Origin: Haloferacaceae archaeon
GTDB taxonomy: Archaea > Halobacteriota > Halobacteria > Halobacteriales > Haloferacaceae
Assembly: GCA_028274825.1 (NCBI GenBank)
Contig: JAQCMZ010000371.1
Span: forward strand, 1-5,816
Direction: 5' to 3'
Length of the DNA stretch: 5,816 bases
Position 1 is the first letter of the stretch. Every line of letters begins with the position of its first letter. Shown here piece after piece: positions 1-5,600 of this stretch. Both the position numbers and the translations under genes were made by a program. The notes below the pieces were generated by a model. The model was given only the letters and a program-made list of their open reading frames with translations, did not search any database and was not told where the DNA came from.

Positions 1-1
1 G

Positions 2-145
2 TCGGGGATACATTCCGACACAGAACCAGGAAGCCCCATCACCAGAAGTCAGCGACTTCTGGTGAGCAGTCAGAACTTGGAGAGTTCTGACGACACCCTC
101 AACAACCGAGGGGCGAGGAGCCCCGAGCGCGGGAGGGTGGGGTAG
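2..145 (+). CDS. Probable C-terminal end of an IS1341-type TnpB (partial, 5' end outside window)
   Basis: Only the last 47 codons would lie in the window. In this frame the peptide contains DTEPGSPITRSQ and ends at a TAG at 143-145. A Gly-Ser-Pro element preceded by an acidic residue is, as I recall, common in the variable tail of haloarchaeal IS1341-type TnpB proteins, after the zinc finger and the third RuvC Asp. Neither of those is inside this fragment. The stronger argument is the context: the coding end runs into a series of hairpins that stops at GTTCAC, as at the clear TnpB at the other end of the window. The other two frames stop at 63-65 and 88-90 and cannot be excluded as the true end. 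TnpB is an RNA-guided DNA endonuclease of IS200/IS605-group transposons. The family call is an inference from tail and context, and the frame is uncertain. Confidence 0.42.
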   Translation, partial: SGIHSDTEPGSPITRSQRLLVSSQNLESSDDTLNNRGARSPERGRVG

Positions 146-150
146 TTCAC
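36..150 (+). ncRNA. Putative TnpB omega-RNA (reRNA) scaffold / element right end
   Basis: Three hairpins follow one another directly. The first is a perfect 12-bp stem (39-50 with 54-65, loop AGC). The second is a perfect 9-bp stem (69-77 with 83-91, loop TGGAG). The third is a 7-bp outer stem (94-100 with 133-139) enclosing a 5-bp GC stem (110-114 with 120-124). The structured part ends in GTAGTTCAC at 142-150. In TnpB systems the guide RNA scaffold overlaps the 3' end of tnpB and finishes at the transposon right end, and the guide is the flanking DNA, here from 151 (CTGGGCCGCAAGACCC). The 5' end of the RNA cannot be set from sequence. The hairpins are seen directly; the omega-RNA role is inferred from position and from the similar arrangement at the right edge. 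Confidence 0.5.
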
Positions 151-222
151 CTGGGCCGCAAGACCCGATAAACGATTCACGGATTCGTTGAAAAGCTAAA
201 ATCACGAAAACACTCTTAGGGG

Positions 223-230
223 TATTTATC
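223..230 (+). promoter_or_regulatory. Candidate TATA box for the 258-485 gene
   Basis: The A/T-only-but-last octamer TATTTATC stands out from its surroundings. Its centre lies about 31 nt upstream of the ATG at 258. With the usual archaeal box A to start-site distance of roughly 25-27 nt, transcription would begin near 252, leaving a leader of only a few nucleotides. No Shine-Dalgarno sequence is visible before the ATG, which fits the leaderless or near-leaderless mRNAs common in haloarchaea. Confidence 0.4.
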
Positions 231-257
231 ACCGGATGCTGTATGTGAAATTGTCTG

Positions 258-485
258 ATGGGGTTTGCCTCTACCTCTCTTAGATGGCTCAAACGCCGCG
301 TCAAAGCGTCAGCACACATCGAAAGTATCGTCTCAGCAGCCGCATTCTGGCTCGCAGTCGGGTTACCGTTTGGATACGTCCCGCTCCTGTGGAGGGGTCT
401 CACCGGCACGGATAACATACTGTTTGTCGGGCTCGTCGTGACGAACGTGACCGCGCTCATCGTCGGTCACGATTACGATCCCTGA
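258..485 (+). CDS. Small two-helix membrane protein, unknown function
   Basis: This 75-aa protein starts with a basic stretch (RWLKRRVK, residues 9-16), followed by two hydrophobic segments. The first is at about 24-45 (IVSAAAFWLAVGLPFGYVPLLW) and the second at about 54-70 (ILFVGLVVTNVTALIVG). A short polar link with TGTDN separates them, and the tail is short and acidic (HDYDP). By the positive-inside rule both termini would be cytoplasmic, forming a helical hairpin in the membrane. I do not recognise a family. Support for a real gene comes from the clean two-helix pattern, the basic N-terminal flank and the TATA-like box at a leaderless distance. It sits alone: a putative TnpB end lies upstream and about 460 bp without a convincing gene lies downstream. 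Confidence 0.68.
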   Translation: MGFASTSLRWLKRRVKASAHIESIVSAAAFWLAVGLPFGYVPLLWRGLTGTDNILFVGLVVTNVTALIVGHDYDP

Positions 486-945
486 TAGATATTCACACCA
501 GTAGCTGGCGACATTATCAGAATTCGCACACGAAACCGCAAGATGTGGATGTGACTGTGAAAGTGACTGTGGAATACTGTTTCGCGTGGGTCGACCTCAA
601 TACCGACGTTCAAGTTGCCAACAACTGACTCAGAGTCTTGGAAATTGCAGGGGGTTTACTCACCTGGCTTTGTATCATATCTGGGAAGTCGATTAAGCAG
701 GGTGTATCCTCGCGTTGATCTACGATACGTCTCGAAGTAAACTGTTCTGTGATGTTGATTCCCTGATCAGAATGGCACGAACTGCGTGCCTGACGAGATG
801 TGAGTAGGCTCCATGCAGGAGTCCGCAGTTGATGAGTGGTGTGACTCTCGGGACAGATCGATATGCTCGTATACAGGACTGTCTCCAGTGTCGAGGCCTC
901 TCGGATCACCGCTGGAGTCAAACGTTTCAGTCTCTAAAATGAGGT
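486..945. other. Intergenic region without a convincing gene
   Basis: No reading frame here has a recognisable product together with a credible start. The frame running from 482 to a TGA at 626-628 reads as plausible protein near its end (DVDVTVKVTVEYCFAWVDLN) but has no ATG; the only possible start is a GTG at 545, giving 27 codons. It could be a decayed gene fragment. A 12-bp unit based on gtgactgtg is repeated in tandem at 551-562 and 563-574 with one mismatch. The longer minus-strand open frames in this stretch have Ser/Thr/His-rich low-quality compositions and look like chance. No promoter for the downstream DUF1684 gene is obvious. Confidence 0.5.
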
Positions 946-1494
946 ATGGCAACCGAGACGTACGTTGAGGAAGTGATTTCGCATCGCGAGGAGAAAGACT
1001 CCTTTTTCGATTCACATCAACAATCGCCAATCCCTCCGGAGAAACGCGACAGCTTTGAGGGGCTGAACTACTACGATCCGGTTCCGGAGCACCGGGTAGA
1101 GGCTACCGTCACGACACACGATGAGCCAGAGCCGGTCGTGATGGAAACGACCGGCGGTTCAGAGGTTCGGTATCTCCGTGAAGTGACCTTCAGCTTCGAA
1201 CTCGATGGCACCGAGCGAACGCTGGGCGGCTACCGACAGGAAGCGGACGAGAAAACCACGCTATTCGTTCCGTTCCGCGACAAGACGACCGGACAAGAGA
1301 CGTACTATCAGGGCCGGTACATGGAGTTCGAGTCAGAACAACCCCTGAGCGACGGAGACACTGCCACGCTTGATTTCAATCTCGCGTACAATCCGTTCTG
1401 CGCGTTCACCGATACCTTCTCGTGTCCCTTGCCGCCCGAGGAGAACTGGCTGGAAACAACGGTGCCCGCCGGCGAGAAGATCCCCGAACTCTAA
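946..1494 (+). CDS. DUF1684 family protein
   Basis: This 182-aa protein matches the DUF1684 family (PF07920) along its whole length. The N-terminal part has EEKDSFFDSHQQSPIPPEKR (about 15-34) and FEGLNYYDP (37-45), typical of the family start. The C-terminal core carries the landmarks FRDKTTGQETYYQGRY (110-125), LDFNLAYNPFCAF (142-154), SCPLPPEEN (159-167) and PAGEK (174-178). Cys152 and Cys160 belong to the conserved segments. There is no signal peptide or membrane segment, so it is probably cytoplasmic. The biochemical role of the family is not established as far as I know. The ATG at 946 places the family start at the usual distance. GAGGT directly abuts the ATG, which is too close for a Shine-Dalgarno, so the mRNA may be leaderless. 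It is a single gene, convergent with the NYN gene. Confidence 0.93.
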   Translation: MATETYVEEVISHREEKDSFFDSHQQSPIPPEKRDSFEGLNYYDPVPEHRVEATVTTHDEPEPVVMETTGGSEVRYLREVTFSFELDGTERTLGGYRQEADEKTTLFVPFRDKTTGQETYYQGRYMEFESEQPLSDGDTATLDFNLAYNPFCAFTDTFSCPLPPEENWLETTVPAGEKIPEL

Positions 1495-1496
1495 TC

Positions 1497-1532
1497 GCTT
1501 TTTTCCTCACTTCTCTTTGCTTCTCTTCACCT
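1497..1532 (+). terminator. T-rich archaeal-type terminator after the DUF1684 gene
   Basis: A run of six T at 1499-1504 begins 5 nt after the stop codon and is followed by a pyrimidine-rich stretch with further short T runs. Archaeal RNA polymerase terminates at such T tracts without needing a hairpin. The position, between two convergent genes, fits this role. Confidence 0.5.
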
Positions 1533-1716
1533 CGCTCTGCTCTGAGCTGTTGTTTCGGTGCGGAGCCTGGATTATCCGGTGGTCAGGAGAAGCGGCACAG
1601 GTCAAGCCAGACGAACACTAACTCCGAACAGCGGTGCTCGATGGAACCGTGACGTGACAGTCTGTTCTGAGCGTTATTATCATGTTTCGTCAGAGCGATC
1701 CACCGGGGCGTAGCAA

Positions 1717-2172
1717 TCATACGTCACCCTCAAGCGTGACGCTATCAGCGGCGGCATTACGGAGCGCGTCCGACCGGCCGAACTTTCCAGGGGCAATCGC
1801 GAGCGTCCGGAGTCCGTTCTCGTTTGCTGCTTCGACGACCGGTTTGAAGTCCGTATCACGGGAGGCGATGGCGATTGTCGCTGCGCGCCCCTCGATGGAA
1901 AACGCGGTGGCGTCGACAGACAACTTGACATCAACATCACCGCTCGTCAGGATCACCTCAAACCCGCGGGCCTCCGCCGCCTGGATGAGCCCCGGAGTGG
2001 CGTGTTCGTCAAGATAAAGACGGCAGGTGACGATATCACCTTCCTGCTCGGCGACTGCACGCACTTCGTCAAGATCTACGTCGAATTCGTCGCGGAGCAC
2101 GTTCGGCCCATCGACGAACAGCGCGACGCCGGCGGGTCCGTCTTTCCGGCCGAGGATGTTCATGTGCAACAT
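1717..2172 (-). CDS. NYN domain (PIN-like) putative nuclease, TIGR00288-type
   Basis: This 151-aa protein is a single NYN domain (LabA/DUF88-like branch of the PIN-like fold). Motif 1 is LFVDGPNVLR (18-27) with Asp21. RLYLDEHATPGLIQAAEARGF lies at 51-71. TSGDVDVKLSVDAT (76-89) supplies Asp79, Asp81 and Asp87. SRDTDF (104-109) supplies Asp106 and Asp108, and GLRTLAI closes the fold. The full set of acidic residues expected for a metal-dependent active site is present, so RNA cleavage is plausible. That is inference: substrates of the haloarchaeal members are, to my knowledge, undefined. Length is close to the bare domain, with no RNA-binding or LOTUS extension. Two starts are possible, Met1 at 2172 and Met4 at 2163; the catalytic core begins near residue 16 either way. 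It is convergent with the DUF1684 gene and has no operon partner. Confidence 0.9.
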   Translation of the reverse strand: MLHMNILGRKDGPAGVALFVDGPNVLRDEFDVDLDEVRAVAEQEGDIVTCRLYLDEHATPGLIQAAEARGFEVILTSGDVDVKLSVDATAFSIEGRAATIAIASRDTDFKPVVEAANENGLRTLAIAPGKFGRSDALRNAAADSVTLEGDV

Positions 2173-2178
2173 TTTTAA
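2173..2178 (-). promoter_or_regulatory. TATA-like TTAAAA abutting the NYN start codon
   Basis: On the minus strand GGTTAAAA directly precedes the ATG at 2172. A box A here would place the start site inside the coding sequence near 2150, downstream of both Met1 and Met4, where no further ATG or GTG precedes motif 1. It is therefore either a fortuitous AT-rich start region or a sign that the promoter lies elsewhere. A short imperfect inverted repeat, GTGA-CAAA-TCAC (2183-2194), lies next to it and could be a regulator site. Evidence is weak. Confidence 0.2.
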
Positions 2179-2194
2179 CCCGGTGACAAATCAC

Positions 2195-2955
2195 TGCCGG
2201 TCATTGAGGAGAGACACACGCGAGGAGAGACCCCGTGGTCTAACCTGCGGGATGAATTCGACGCCACGGAGCCAATCCATGCTCGATGGTGGAGTGGTCC
2301 CAGATAATACATCCTGCCGTCGGACTCGCAGGCGATCCAGAGTGAGATTCTCCGGCTAAAGCCGTCGTCACGCGGTGACTGCTAACCGAACACGGTCTGG
2401 CGACAGAAGGATCCCGAGCGATGAGGGATTATGACTTCGCAGTATCCGGTCGGAGATCTCACGGCTGGAGTCCGTGAGTTTCGTCAGGTTCCCTCGTACG
2501 TTGCTGAGCCACACAGTTGTTACTACCGTCTCTCATACTAAGTGGAGAAGTCACGGCATCGGTAGATTTCTTGACCGATATTGTCTGTCTCGGCAACATT
2601 GCCGGCAAATTGATTCAGAGCCTTCACCGAGACATTAGCTAGTTCAGCCGTCCATCGAGGCTCACGGCGCCGGGTCGATGTTTCCCGATCGTAAGCGATA
2701 GTCGAGACTCCGAACACGGACGCGACAGCTCAGATACTATCTCCACGACCACGGCGGCGGTATCGCGTCGTTGCCGGCCGCGATACCATTGAGACGAACT
2801 GGGAGTATCTGCACACTCACACATCGGTGTCATCGACACATACCCTGACTTGTCTGATCGACTTCTTTTTTCACGACGCTCGTAGATTATCCCGGTGATA
2901 TTGATCTGGGCTGCGAGAGGTGCCCGATTCCACCGATGTGAGAGACCAACAATTT
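2195..2955. other. Long region without a supported gene
   Basis: I find no recognisable protein, tRNA or rRNA in this stretch. Open frames on either strand are short and of low-complexity composition. One frame on + from 2508 to a TAG at about 2637 reads as plausible protein (residues such as TASVDFLTDIVCLGNIAGKL) with no start codon after the upstream TGA at 2505-2507, so it may be a decayed gene remnant; the family is unknown. A perfect 9-bp inverted repeat lies at 2759-2767 and 2779-2787. A T6 run lies at 2866-2871. The promoter of the nucleotidyltransferase at 2966 must lie near the right end, but no clear TATA box is visible. Confidence 0.5.
2759..2787. repeat. Perfect 9-bp inverted repeat (hairpin)
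   Basis: GGTATCGCG (2759-2767) and CGCGATACC (2779-2787) are exact reverse complements separated by 11 nt. No gene covers them. The stem could be a structured RNA element, a palindromic protein-binding site or a relic of a mobile element end. Nothing else in the sequence decides between these. Confidence 0.6.
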
Positions 2956-2964
2956 GAGGTGATC
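2956..2964 (+). promoter_or_regulatory. Strong Shine-Dalgarno deciding the start at 2966
   Basis: GAGGTGATC is a nine-base match to the complement of the conserved archaeal 16S rRNA 3' end (AGGAGGTGATCC). The GAGG core is followed by six bases and then ATG at 2966, a normal spacing. Two further in-frame ATGs at 2975 and 2984 are 15 and 24 nt from the core. The one at 2984 matches where the paralogue begins, but the ribosome site favours 2966. It also implies a transcript with a real 5' leader, unlike the other genes here. Confidence 0.7.
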
Positions 2965-2965
2965 G

Positions 2966-3688
2966 ATGTGTGATATGTCCCGTATGGAGGCGGTAATTCC
3001 AGCAGCTGGCCGGGGGACACGGCTCGGTGGCCTCACCGACGACCAGCCGAAAGGGCTTGTCGAGATCGCAGGCCAGCCACTTCTAGCGCACGTATTCATG
3101 ACAGCAGTGCAGGCGGGGACCGACGAACTCGTCGTGATAGTCGGGCACGAAGCAGCACAGATCGTCGATCGGTTCGGAGATGCTTTCGACGGCGTCCCGA
3201 TCACGTATGCTCACCAGCGCGAGCAGCTTGGACTCGGCCACGCCGTCTCCAAGGCCGAACCGCACGTCAGTGGCGACTTCCTGCTCTTGAACGGCGATAA
3301 CGTGTTTGTCGAGAGCGTTCAACCGGCTGTCGAGGCTGCGAGTGATGCCGACGCCGTCCTCGCAGTTGAAGAAGTGTCGCCCGCAGTCGCGACGACGACG
3401 GGTGTGATTCAGACGGATGACTCAGGCAGTGTCGTCAGCATCGTCGAGAAGCCGGCAGACCCCCCGTCGACGCTCGTGACGACCGGCTGTTATGTGCTGC
3501 CCGAACAAATCTTCCCGGCATGTGCGCTGCTTCAGCCCTCGGCAGACGGTGAGTATCAGTTGAGCGAGGCGGTCGACCTATTGGTGTATGCAGGTTTCGA
3601 CACGACAACCGTCCGACTCGGTGATCGCGTGAACGTGAATACGCCGACAGACGTGAAGCAGGCGACCACACTCCTGTGCGACGGGTAA
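2966..3688 (+). CDS. Sugar-phosphate nucleotidyltransferase, divergent AglF/GlmU-like paralogue
   Basis: This 240-aa NTP_transferase-fold protein (PF00483) would join an NTP and a sugar 1-phosphate to give an NDP-sugar in the cytoplasm. The signature AAGRGTRL (13-20) and QPKG (27-30) form the nucleotide-binding loop. NGDN (109-112) holds the metal-binding Asp111, and VEKP (160-163) and GEYQLSEAVDLL (195-206) follow family order. By eye it is about 45% identical to the enzyme at 4416-5168. Two differences stand out. The usual R-P after GTRL is replaced by Gly21-Gly22. The W-R-I-D-I-G metal-binding segment is replaced by RVNVNTPTD (221-229), where Asn takes the place of Asp, recalling the Mg-binding Asn of GlmU-type uridylyltransferases. 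Nucleotide and sugar specificity cannot be read from this. There is no left-handed beta-helix acetyltransferase domain, so it is not a bifunctional GlmU. The ATG at 2966 is chosen from its Shine-Dalgarno. Confidence 0.88.
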   Translation: MCDMSRMEAVIPAAGRGTRLGGLTDDQPKGLVEIAGQPLLAHVFMTAVQAGTDELVVIVGHEAAQIVDRFGDAFDGVPITYAHQREQLGLGHAVSKAEPHVSGDFLLLNGDNVFVESVQPAVEAASDADAVLAVEEVSPAVATTTGVIQTDDSGSVVSIVEKPADPPSTLVTTGCYVLPEQIFPACALLQPSADGEYQLSEAVDLLVYAGFDTTTVRLGDRVNVNTPTDVKQATTLLCDG

Positions 3689-3800
3689 AACCGCCCCGAT
3701 GAGAGACAACACGACCGGCAGTGAGACACGAACCCGCGGTTGGGCGAACAACGGGAGACGACCCAGACCGAATCTCTAATTCTCGCCTCGTCAACGACTG

Positions 3801-4325
3801 CTAGGCAATCGTCAGCGTGATTCGATCCGTCGCAACGATGACAGTCGCGGTTGTATGCTCGCTGCCAGTGTCGACTAACTTGTTGGCCCGTCGTTCCGTC
3901 TCGGGAAGCAGACCCCTGAACAAGACGTGACCCATATCAATGCCAGCAAGGAGCCGTCCGAGTGCTGCCGGCGTCGAATGGCCGGCTGCGTCCGTGCCAT
4001 CGGGATACGCACACTCGCGGACGAAAACAGCCGAGTCGTCAGCGAGTGAGCAGACCGGCTCAGTCGGTGCCGTGTTGCCGGCAATCGTTACGCACTCGTC
4101 GAACCGGTACGCGTACCCGGGATTCGAGTGGGCGGTCGGAGCGCGGTCAATATCGAACCCATCGACGGTGGACGGATCCGTGCCGGACTGGAGTTCACGA
4201 ACGGTGAGTGTGAGTCGAATTTCCAGGTTATCATCGGTAAACAGCACATCACAGACCTCTTGAGTGCCCCGCGGGCCGACGACGATCGACGTGTCGTGGC
4301 CGTCGAGCAGGCGTGGTTTGGCCAC
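3801..4325 (-). CDS. Unrecognised 174-aa protein
   Basis: I do not recognise a family. The sequence reads as a folded soluble protein, with alternating hydrophobic strands such as TSIVVG (12-17), NLEIRLTLTVREL (33-45), ALGRLLAGIDMGHVLF (121-136) and TATVIVATDRITLTI (159-173). It has four cysteines (25, 78, 92, 105), not spaced as a CxxC zinc site. There is no signal peptide or transmembrane helix. A GTG at 4325 is the only plausible start: the frame is open upstream to a TGA but offers no ATG or GTG. Composition is acidic and coding-like over the whole length, better than the competing frames. It lies between the two nucleotidyltransferase paralogues, convergent with the first (112-nt gap) and divergent from the second (90-nt gap), so it may share a control region with the latter. 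No function can be assigned. Confidence 0.72.
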   Translation of the reverse strand: MAKPRLLDGHDTSIVVGPRGTQEVCDVLFTDDNLEIRLTLTVRELQSGTDPSTVDGFDIDRAPTAHSNPGYAYRFDECVTIAGNTAPTEPVCSLADDSAVFVRECAYPDGTDAAGHSTPAALGRLLAGIDMGHVLFRGLLPETERRANKLVDTGSEHTTATVIVATDRITLTIA

Positions 4326-4415
4326 CGGTAGAAGATCGGCTCGCTCCGGTCGCTGCTCACAGAGCCTGATCGGTGGATTGCGAACTCATTTGTGACTCGG
4401 AAAATACAGCGTTGT

Positions 4416-5168
4416 ATGGACGCCGTCGTTTTGGCAGCGGGTGAGGGCACCCGGCTCCGCCCGCTCACTGAAGACAAACCGAAGGGAATGGTCGAGGTAG
4501 ATGACCGACCGATCCTCACACACTGTTTCGAGCAACTCGTCTCGTTGGGCGCCGACAAGCTCATTATCGTCGTCGGGTATCGCAAGGAAGCAATCATCGA
4601 CCATTACGGTGATTCTTTCCAGAACGTGCCAATTACATACACCCATCAGCGAGAACAGCACGGACTCGCACATGCACTGCTGACTGCCGAGGGTCACGTC
4701 GACGACGATTTCGTCCTGATGCTCGGGGACAACATTTTCAACGCAAATCTCGAGGATGTCGTCCATCGACATCAGGAGTCCCGGGCGGATGCGGCGTTTT
4801 TGCTCGAAGAGGTTCCGCGCGAAGAAGCCTCACGATACGGAGTCTGTGACACGAACGATTACGGCGAGATCACCGAGGTTATTGAGAAACCGCCCGATCC
4901 GCCGACGAATCTCGTCATGACCGGGTTCTACACGTTCACCACAGAGATCTTTCACGCCTGTCACCTGGTTCAGCCGAGTGACCGCGGTGAGTATGAACTA
5001 TCTGAAGCGATCGACCTGCTTTTACACTCCCGGCGGACCATCGATGCGATTCCACTCGAGGGCTGGCGGATCGATATCGGATATCCTGAAGACCGGGATG
5101 AAGCCGAGCAACGGCTCCGAGGGGATCTCGAGACCACCGACACTGCTTCTGAGGAGTCTCACAGTTAG
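4416..5168 (+). CDS. aglF: AglF-type UTP/dTTP glucose-1-phosphate nucleotidyltransferase
   Basis: This 250-aa enzyme makes an NDP-sugar (UDP- or dTDP-glucose type) from a sugar 1-phosphate, a first step in haloarchaeal N-glycosylation and surface glycan supply. It closely resembles Haloferax AglF, a glucose-1-phosphate uridylyltransferase, as I recall that sequence. AAGEGTRLRPLTEDKPKG (7-24) is the complete nucleotide-binding signature. LMLGDN (101-106) has the first metal Asp105. IEKP (156-159), RGEYELSEAIDLLL (190-203) and GWRIDIGYPEDRDEA (216-230) follow, with the second metal Asp at 220. The last 16 or so residues are an acidic tail. I start at the ATG at 4416 because family members begin with M-x-A-V-V-L-A; a GTG at 4392 would add eight residues. 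No Shine-Dalgarno is visible, suggesting a leaderless mRNA. The gene symbol is by similarity only; the exact nucleotide is not certain. Confidence 0.9.
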   Translation: MDAVVLAAGEGTRLRPLTEDKPKGMVEVDDRPILTHCFEQLVSLGADKLIIVVGYRKEAIIDHYGDSFQNVPITYTHQREQHGLAHALLTAEGHVDDDFVLMLGDNIFNANLEDVVHRHQESRADAAFLLEEVPREEASRYGVCDTNDYGEITEVIEKPPDPPTNLVMTGFYTFTTEIFHACHLVQPSDRGEYELSEAIDLLLHSRRTIDAIPLEGWRIDIGYPEDRDEAEQRLRGDLETTDTASEESHS

Positions 5169-5442
5169 TGCGGAAAGCCACTCACAACTGTGTGTGAGAT
5201 CTCTTCACACTGATTTCAATCGACTCCGTTTGAGTGGACTACGATTCTCCGTGTGGATGACGACCCCGCCCGACAGAGCTGAATATCTTCCCCTAATTGG
5301 GATTATTGACTGCTGACAGTCATGAACGGGATGCCTCGCGGATACACTAGAAGTCCGACCCGCATACCGATAGCGAGGTCGTTGACGCCGACGTGAAAAT
5401 AGCTGTTACAGCCGAAAGGTGAATGTATGTGTCATAAATTGA
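5169..5442. other. Intergenic spacer between aglF-like gene and TnpB element end
   Basis: No convincing gene is present. A 6-bp inverted repeat, CTCACA (5181-5186) with TGTGAG (5193-5198), lies just after the aglF-like stop and could form a small hairpin at the transcript end, but no T run follows. GACTG-CTGA-CAGTC makes another small hairpin near 5309-5322. An open frame on + covering 4978-5316 overlaps the aglF-like gene and is not credible. Confidence 0.45.
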
Positions 5443-5444
5443 CC

Positions 5445-5466
5445 TCCCCCGGGTGAACGCGGGGGA
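5445..5466. repeat. GC-rich palindrome at the TnpB element end
   Basis: TCCCCCG (5445-5451) and CGGGGGA (5460-5466) form a 7-bp stem with an 8-nt loop. The loop contains the complement of GTTCAC (5453-5458). IS200/IS605-group elements carry subterminal hairpins at their ends that are recognised by TnpA, so this may mark the right end. It leaves open whether the element stops within the loop or beyond the stem. Confidence 0.5.
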
Positions 5467-5600
5467 ATCCCACGGCACTGCAGCCGCTGGGTTGGGATAT
5501 TACGGTTTCACATCACTCACCGAGTCTCGGGGTTGGAATCCCCGAGTCCGGTCAAAGCGAATGATGCGAGGCTGGGCCACACAGCCGGGACCGCTATCCA
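5453..5600 (-). ncRNA. Putative TnpB omega-RNA (reRNA) scaffold, minus strand
   Basis: Downstream of and overlapping the tnpB 3' end on the minus strand are two hairpins. One is a 7-bp stem, CTCGGGG with CCCCGAG (5526-5532 and 5540-5546), inside the last tnpB codons. The other is an 8-bp stem with one bulge (5469-5476 with 5483-5486 and 5488-5491), after the stop. The segment then reaches GCGTTCAC at 5460-5453, the same terminal hexamer as at 145-150. Position and structure fit an omega-RNA whose scaffold includes the end of the gene. If the element stops at GTTCAC, the guide would begin CCGGGGGAGGTC on the minus strand; the 5' limit given is approximate. Confidence 0.5.

Noticed and set aside
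610..1030. Two minus-strand open frames (610-921, 767-1030)
   Set aside because: They overlap each other, and the second runs into the start of the DUF1684 gene. Neither has a recognisable motif, and their composition looks random.
1682..2359. Two plus-strand open frames (1682-2017 and 2027-2359)
   Set aside because: The first lies antisense within the NYN gene and the second straddles its start. They have Ser/Arg/Pro-rich compositions typical of reverse-strand shadows in GC-rich coding DNA.
2639..2839. A 66-aa minus-strand frame with an early Cys-x-Cys
   Set aside because: The cysteines (CEC) do not form a known site, the composition is Ser/Arg-rich, and the hairpin at 2759-2787 falls inside it.
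2966..3688. Bifunctional GlmU (uridylyltransferase plus acetyltransferase)
   Set aside because: The protein ends right after the nucleotidyltransferase domain, and no hexapeptide-repeat beta-helix follows in any frame.
3435..3794. A 119-aa minus-strand frame
   Set aside because: It is mostly antisense to the first nucleotidyltransferase, with an Arg/Ser-rich shadow composition.
4088..4597. A 169-aa minus-strand frame
   Set aside because: It overlaps both the aglF-like gene and the 174-aa gene. Its sequence is a Ser/Arg/Thr-rich shadow with no motif, while the overlapping frames are better supported.
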